Origin: Ohtaekwangia sp036786105
GTDB taxonomy: Bacteria > Bacteroidota > Bacteroidia > Cytophagales > Cyclobacteriaceae
DNA: 64,000 bases
NCBI RefSeq assembly: GCF_036786105.1
Contig: NZ_DAIQRQ010000007.1
Coordinates: forward strand, 62,001-126,000
Direction: 5' to 3'
This document shows, piece by piece, positions 62,773 through 64,000 of this stretch; position 1 is the first letter of the stretch; every line of letters starts with the position of its first letter. The notes beneath the pieces are model-generated. The model worked only from the letters and a program-made list of their open reading frames with translations. It was not told the origin of the DNA and made no database searches. A program made the position numbers and the translations under genes.

Positions 62773-63183
62773 ATGAAAGAATCCGTCAAAGATAAAATTG
62801 TAGGCACCTGGAAACTGCTTTCCTGGAAGTATGTGCCCGGCGATAGCGAACCCGTAGAGTTCTTCGGCAAAAATCCATTGGGCATTTTAATGTACGATAC
62901 CCATGGCTATATGAATGCCCAGCTTATGAAAAGCGGCCGTTCCAATTTTACTTCAGCTTCGATGGCAGAAGGAACTCCTGAAGAATTTACCGAAGCGTAT
63001 CTCAGTTATGCTGCGTATTGGGGAAAGTATTATGAAAAGAGCCCAGGTGAACTTATTCATGAAGTAGAAGGAAGCCTCTTTCCGAATTGGGTAGGGCATG
63101 ACGAAATTCGTTATGCTAAAATTGAAGGCGACTATCTTATCTTAAGTACGCCCATGTTTCAGGTTACCTGGAAACGCGCATAA
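62773..63183 (+). CDS. Lipocalin-like domain protein
   Basis: 136 residues from ATG 62773; the frame is open from a GTG at 62686, but the extra 29 residues are unlike the family. Seen: KIVGTWKLLSWKYV at the start, the typical G-T-W opening of lipocalin-like (PF13924-type) proteins, then GILMYDTHGYMNAQL and LILSTPMFQVTWKR. This small beta-barrel family often occurs beside polyketide or secondary-metabolite genes, where some members bind or shape the product. The gene lies 137 bp behind the PKS on the same strand, so cotranscription is plausible. Confidence 0.8.
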   Translation: MKESVKDKIVGTWKLLSWKYVPGDSEPVEFFGKNPLGILMYDTHGYMNAQLMKSGRSNFTSASMAEGTPEEFTEAYLSYAAYWGKYYEKSPGELIHEVEGSLFPNWVGHDEIRYAKIEGDYLILSTPMFQVTWKRA

Positions 63184-63197
63184 CCGTACCGAAAAAA

Positions 63198-63229
63198 AAG
63201 CATCCCGTAGGTTACTATACGGGATGCTT
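63198..63229. terminator. Strong hairpin between the lipocalin-like and the SpoIIAA-like genes
   Basis: AAGCATCCCGTA (63198-63209) and TACGGGATGCTT (63218-63229) form a 12-bp perfect stem with an 8-nt loop. On the minus strand it is followed by eight T, a clear intrinsic terminator for the minus-strand gene; on the plus strand the tail is less T-rich, so it may work both ways. Confidence 0.88.
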
Positions 63230-63254
63230 CATAATAATGGGGTGACTAATATTT

Positions 63255-63677
63255 TTATTTCGCAACCGTGGCCTGTTCTTTCAGCCACTTGCGTGCGTCT
63301 GGATCTGAGTTGAAAATAGCCACCGTATATACCCCCTTTGTTGCTTTGGTAAAACCTTGCAGCGAGAGTTGTGTAAAGATGTTGTCGGACATAATTACAG
63401 CCATATCGGTCAATCCTTCTTTGGCAGCGCGTGGATTCCAATCGGTTTGATACCACTCGTTGGCCGCCTGCCAGGGGCCTGATACTTTGCGATTATCAAC
63501 AAGAACTTTTGAGCAGTGTATCTCTTTAATCATTTTTAATAATTCTTCCGATCCGACTTTTACCTGCTCAACAGTGAGAAATCCGTTCCAGTCAACGTAA
63601 ATGAGATCGTTCTCTTTTTCGTAAGTAATTGTAACGAAGACTTCTTTGCCATTGGGCCTTTTTAGTTCTCTTTTCAT
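63255..63677 (-). CDS. Small SpoIIAA/STAS-like protein of unknown function
   Basis: 140 residues, no signal peptide. Strand-helix alternation with DLIYVDWNGFLTVEQVKVGS, CSKVLVDNRKVSGPW and a closing FNSDPDARKWLKEQ resembles the SpoIIAA-like/STAS fold of Bacteroidota single-domain proteins found in several genomes with no assigned role. It reads away from the PKS region and has its own terminator. No link with neighbours is visible. Confidence 0.65.
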   Translation of the reverse strand: MKRELKRPNGKEVFVTITYEKENDLIYVDWNGFLTVEQVKVGSEELLKMIKEIHCSKVLVDNRKVSGPWQAANEWYQTDWNPRAAKEGLTDMAVIMSDNIFTQLSLQGFTKATKGVYTVAIFNSDPDARKWLKEQATVAK

Positions 63678-64000
63678 AAGCGTTTAAGATTAAGTGGACG
63701 ATGATGTCTTATGTCTTACTAAGGTGAAGTATTCCTGGGAATTATATCGCGTTTAAATTCATTAAAAATTACAATGCAGCAAATAAAAGTATATGCAGCG
63801 ATTATTTGTACATTTTGCGCAATCTTTTTTCATTCTCAATTATTGCAGCAATACTATACTATTTTAAAAACAAAACTTTATCACTGCGTGTAGCCGTACC
63901 GTTTGTTCAGGTAGTTTTTTATTGATGATTAATTAATTTTATTACATAAAGCCAATATTGCATGGTAAAGATTTGATTTCAACAGTATCGGAGATTGCAA
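63678..64000. other. AT-rich region at the right edge without a recognisable gene
   Basis: About 320 bp, strongly AT-rich. The first part should hold the promoter of the minus-strand SpoIIAA-like gene. No open frame of note and no RNA gene could be recognised. Confidence 0.5.

Noticed and set aside
1..64000. tRNA, rRNA or riboswitch genes
   Set aside because: Gaps were read for T-loop (GTTCGAATC-like) words and for known riboswitch-like conserved cores; none was convincing.

Overview
The window is chromosomal DNA of a Bacteroidota bacterium, most likely a free-living Cytophagales-type organism. The evidence is a serine palmitoyltransferase and sphingolipid operon, a secreted protease with a type IX secretion sorting domain, a hybrid two-component system (HTCS), a TonB receptor with an N-terminal carboxypeptidase-like domain, DUF5686 and DUF4833 proteins, GH92 glycosidases and -7 boxes of the TAnnTTTG type. 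No rRNA, tRNA, CRISPR array, IS element or phage gene was recognised.

Region 1 (1-5200) holds the end of a MacB/FtsX-type ABC permease, a large GAF-type protein and about 900 bp without a convincing gene. Region 2 (5201-16182) is one tightly packed, mostly overlapping operon of 11 genes. It can be read as a pathway to inositol-phosphorylceramide: serine palmitoyltransferase, bacterial ceramide synthase, ketoceramide reductase, myo-inositol-phosphate synthase, a PgpA-like phosphatase, a GtrA-like protein, a DUF5686 outer-membrane protein, a CDP-alcohol phosphatidyltransferase (PI-phosphate synthase), a DUF4833 protein, a fatty-acid-hydroxylase-type enzyme and an AUR1-like PAP2 enzyme. A response regulator and an LpxR-like lipid A deacylase converge on it from the other strand.

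Region 3 (16184-33154) carries a TetR regulator with a probable autoregulatory site, a divergent pair of secreted peptidases (M57 lipoprotein and S8/T9SS protein), a VIT1/CCC1 transporter, a phosphoribosyltransferase, two tandem GH92 glycosidases that differ at the presumed catalytic acid, and a class II Fic AMP-transferase preceded by three copies of a palindromic operator-like repeat. A GMC oxidoreductase and its small Tat-exported subunit follow.

Region 4 (33590-57637) is a uronate/pectin utilisation island: a RhaT sugar symporter, uxaB, uxaC, a LacI regulator, pectate lyase, uxaA, a KDPG-aldolase paralogue lacking the Schiff-base lysine, a Gfo/Idh/MocA oxidoreductase, an SDR mannonate oxidoreductase, kdgK, eda, an ExuT-like transporter and an HTCS. 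Together they cover galacturonate to pyruvate plus glyceraldehyde-3-phosphate. Mannonate dehydratase (UxuA), needed for the glucuronate branch, is not in the window. The island contains three gene remnants (a GH3 C-terminus, a frameshifted TIR-domain gene, an SDR C-terminus). Two matching LacI-type operator palindromes lie upstream of the SDR-remnant/LacI genes and between uxaA and the aldolase-like gene. An iron-uptake pair (PepSY protein, TonB receptor) is inserted in the island.

Region 5 (57926-63677) is a single-module type I polyketide synthase with the order KS-AT-DH-like-ACP-TE and no ketoreductase, followed by a lipocalin-like protein. A SpoIIAA-like small protein lies on the opposite strand. 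This orphan PKS and the inositol-sphingolipid operon are the two most interesting systems in the window.
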